Position numbers and translations under genes: made by a program. Positions 5,175 through 6,226 of a stretch of 6,226 bases of DNA are shown here, one piece after another (within the stretch, counting starts at the first letter, position 1; every line of letters begins with the position of its first letter). The DNA is from Clostridia bacterium (GTDB lineage Bacteria > Bacillota > Clostridia > Oscillospirales > CAG-272). The stretch spans positions 1-6,226 of the forward strand of contig JAFTUB010000040.1 in assembly GCA_017466495.1 (NCBI GenBank), in the 5' to 3' direction. A model generated the notes under the pieces. The model saw only the letters and a list, made by a program, of their open reading frames with translations. It searched no databases and was not told the origin of the DNA.

Positions 5175-5234
5175 TGCATAAATCTCCCTTGCGGCGCATA
5201 CCGTCTACTATGATGCCGTAAGGGGGATTTTGCA
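5175..5234 (+). repeat. Long imperfect inverted repeat covering the next gene's ribosome binding site
   Basis: As RNA, 5180-5195 pairs with 5215-5230 along 16 bp including two G-U pairs; after one bulged T at 5179, TGCA (5175-5178) pairs with TGCA (5231-5234), making about 20 bp. The apical part can add three pairs (5197-5199 with 5210-5212), leaving a loop near 5200-5209. The 3' arm contains the AAGGGGG Shine-Dalgarno (5220-5226), and the repeat ends at the base before the ATG at 5235. It may be a translation-control hairpin, a processing or weak termination signal for yajC mRNA, or a dispersed palindromic repeat. No second copy occurs in this window. Confidence 0.75.
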
Positions 5235-5663
5235 ATGAAGAAGAAAAAACGTACCGCACACCGCAGCGAGCCCACCGATGGGAGAGGGATGGGGCACTTA
5301 CTGCTCTCCGCACTCAAGGGTGCCTTTTTCGCCGCCTGTTTCGGGGGAATCCTGCTCCTGATCGTGACGGCCGCCGCGCTATCGGGGGATGACCCAACTC
5401 CGCTGGTCAGGCCCATGGGCTATGGAATATCTGCTCTGATTGCGTTTGGTGCGGGATTGCTTACCGTTCGCCTGCATGGCCGCCGTGTGCTGCTCTGCGG
5501 CCTGTTCGCGGCTGTCCTTGTATTTCTGATTTATACCGCACTGTCCTTTCTTCCGGCCATGTCCGTGCCGTCATCCTTGTCGGGCGGGCTTTCGGCGGCA
5601 CTTCACGGTGCTACGGCGGCGCTCTCGATTCTGGGGGCTTATCTTGGCCGCAGACGGAGCTGA
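5235..5663 (+). CDS. TIGR04086/YrzE-type small membrane protein
   Basis: A 142-residue integral membrane protein of unknown function. It begins with a basic cytoplasmic stretch (MKKKKR) and has four hydrophobic segments at about residues 24-49, 58-79, 84-107 and 116-137, rich in Gly and Ala, ending in GRRRS. The pattern of a Gly-rich first helix, a short basic turn between helices 2 and 3 (RLHGRR, 79-84) and an Ala/Gly-rich last helix resembles the TIGR04086 family (B. subtilis YrzE), which is found near yajC (yrbF) in Firmicutes. I recognise it by topology and this neighbourhood, not by a catalytic motif. The ATG at 5235 is 8 nt from AAGGGGG, which lies inside a long inverted repeat. mutY follows 37 nt downstream, probably on the same transcript. 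Family assignment is moderate; function unknown. Confidence 0.8.
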   Translation: MKKKKRTAHRSEPTDGRGMGHLLLSALKGAFFAACFGGILLLIVTAAALSGDDPTPLVRPMGYGISALIAFGAGLLTVRLHGRRVLLCGLFAAVLVFLIYTALSFLPAMSVPSSLSGGLSAALHGATAALSILGAYLGRRRS

Positions 5664-5700
5664 TGAGAGAGGAACGTGCGCTACGGAGGTTTTTTCCTTG

Positions 5701-6226
5701 ATGAATGATGCACTTTCTCACCTTCCTGAACTTCTGCTGCCTTGGTATGCCGAAAACGCCCGGGATCTGCCATGGCGGCATGACCGCGATCCCTATCATG
5801 TGTGGGTATCCGAGATCATGCTCCAGCAGACCCGCGTGGAGGCGGTGCGGGGATACTATGCCCGTTTTCTCGCCGAATTTCCCGACATCGCCGCCCTTGC
5901 TGCGGCGGAGGAGACCCATCTGCTCAAGCTGTGGGAAGGGCTCGGCTACTATAGCCGCGCTCGCCAGCTTGGCCGGGCTGCCCGGGTGATCATGACCGAG
6001 CACGGAGGGAATTTTCCCCGGGACTATGCCGCCATCCGCGCTCTCCCCGGGATCGGGGATTATACTGCCGGAGCGGTTTCCTCCATTTGCTTCGGACAAC
6101 CCACGCCTGCCATCGATGGCAACGTCCTGCGGGTGGTGAGCCGGATCCTCGGGGATGACCGCTGTGTCGACCTGCCTGCGGTCAAGGCTGCATATCGGGA
6201 TGCCCTGGCCGAGGTATACCCCCGCG
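5701..6226 (+). CDS. mutY: A/G-specific adenine DNA glycosylase, N-terminal part (runs off right edge)
   Basis: Base-excision repair enzyme that removes adenine mispaired with 8-oxoguanine or G. The 175 visible residues cover most of the HhH-GPD catalytic domain: LPWR at 23-26; SEIMLQQTRV at 37-46 with catalytic Glu38 (E. coli E37); GLGYYSRAR at 80-88; the helix-hairpin-helix LPGIGDYTAGAV at 115-126; and AIDGNVLRV at 137-145 with catalytic Asp139 (E. coli D138). The iron-sulfur cysteines and the C-terminal NUDIX-like recognition domain lie beyond the window. GGAGG at 5685-5689 is 11 nt from the ATG; an in-frame TTG directly before it (5698) is an alternative start 8 nt from the ribosome binding site. 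It follows the TIGR04086-type gene by 37 nt with no promoter seen, so co-transcription from the yajC promoter is likely. Confidence 0.95.
   Translation, partial: MNDALSHLPELLLPWYAENARDLPWRHDRDPYHVWVSEIMLQQTRVEAVRGYYARFLAEFPDIAALAAAEETHLLKLWEGLGYYSRARQLGRAARVIMTEHGGNFPRDYAAIRALPGIGDYTAGAVSSICFGQPTPAIDGNVLRVVSRILGDDRCVDLPAVKAAYRDALAEVYPR

Noticed and set aside
5175..5234. Simple intrinsic terminator of yajC
   Set aside because: The stem is followed by the start codon and coding sequence rather than a U-tract, and the only T-run (5228-5231) is inside the stem, so a standard terminator is not the best explanation, though partial termination is not excluded.
5611..6099. Minus-strand open frame over the mutY start
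   Set aside because: The plus strand carries the full MutY motif set in this stretch; the antisense frame is a by-product of GC-rich codon usage.

Overview
The window looks like an ordinary chromosomal segment of a Gram-positive Clostridia-type bacterium, plausibly a gut Oscillospiraceae/Ruminococcaceae relative. This is an inference from four things. GltX has the N-terminally extended form I associate with Clostridia. YajC is followed by a TIGR04086/YrzE-type membrane protein, a Firmicutes arrangement. Promoters are sigma-A-like with 17-nt spacers. Shine-Dalgarno sequences are strong (AAAGGAGG, GGAGG), and coding DNA is fairly GC-rich with AT-rich intergenic promoters. I see no rRNA, tRNA, CRISPR array, insertion sequence or phage module.

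Layout. Positions 1-1225 hold a minus-strand unit: a metallo-beta-lactamase-fold hydrolase (glyoxalase II-like) followed 40 nt later by gltX, which runs off the left edge. It is transcribed from a good promoter (TGGACA-17-TATAAT). About 60 nt away a divergent promoter (TTGACA-17-TATAAT) drives birA, a biotin-protein ligase without a DNA-binding domain. Next comes a separately promoted five-segment membrane protein of unknown function that ends in a strong intrinsic terminator. Only 16-20 nt after that terminator starts a HAD-family phosphatase, followed in the same direction by a complete XerC/XerD-like tyrosine recombinase. A new promoter then drives yajC. After it come a TIGR04086-type small membrane protein, whose ribosome binding site lies inside a long imperfect inverted repeat, and the 5' part of mutY, which runs off the right edge.

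How the genes fit together. They are mostly housekeeping functions: tRNA charging, biotinylation, metabolite detoxification or dephosphorylation, chromosome-dimer resolution or site-specific recombination, Sec translocation and oxidative DNA repair. They are grouped into short co-directional transcription units, not one pathway.

I found no convincing new multi-gene system. The points most worth a second look are the roughly 20-bp inverted repeat that would bury the Shine-Dalgarno of the TIGR04086 gene (5175-5234), the substitution of the conserved Asp by Tyr in the KW-x-N-D motif of BirA, and the unknown membrane protein.
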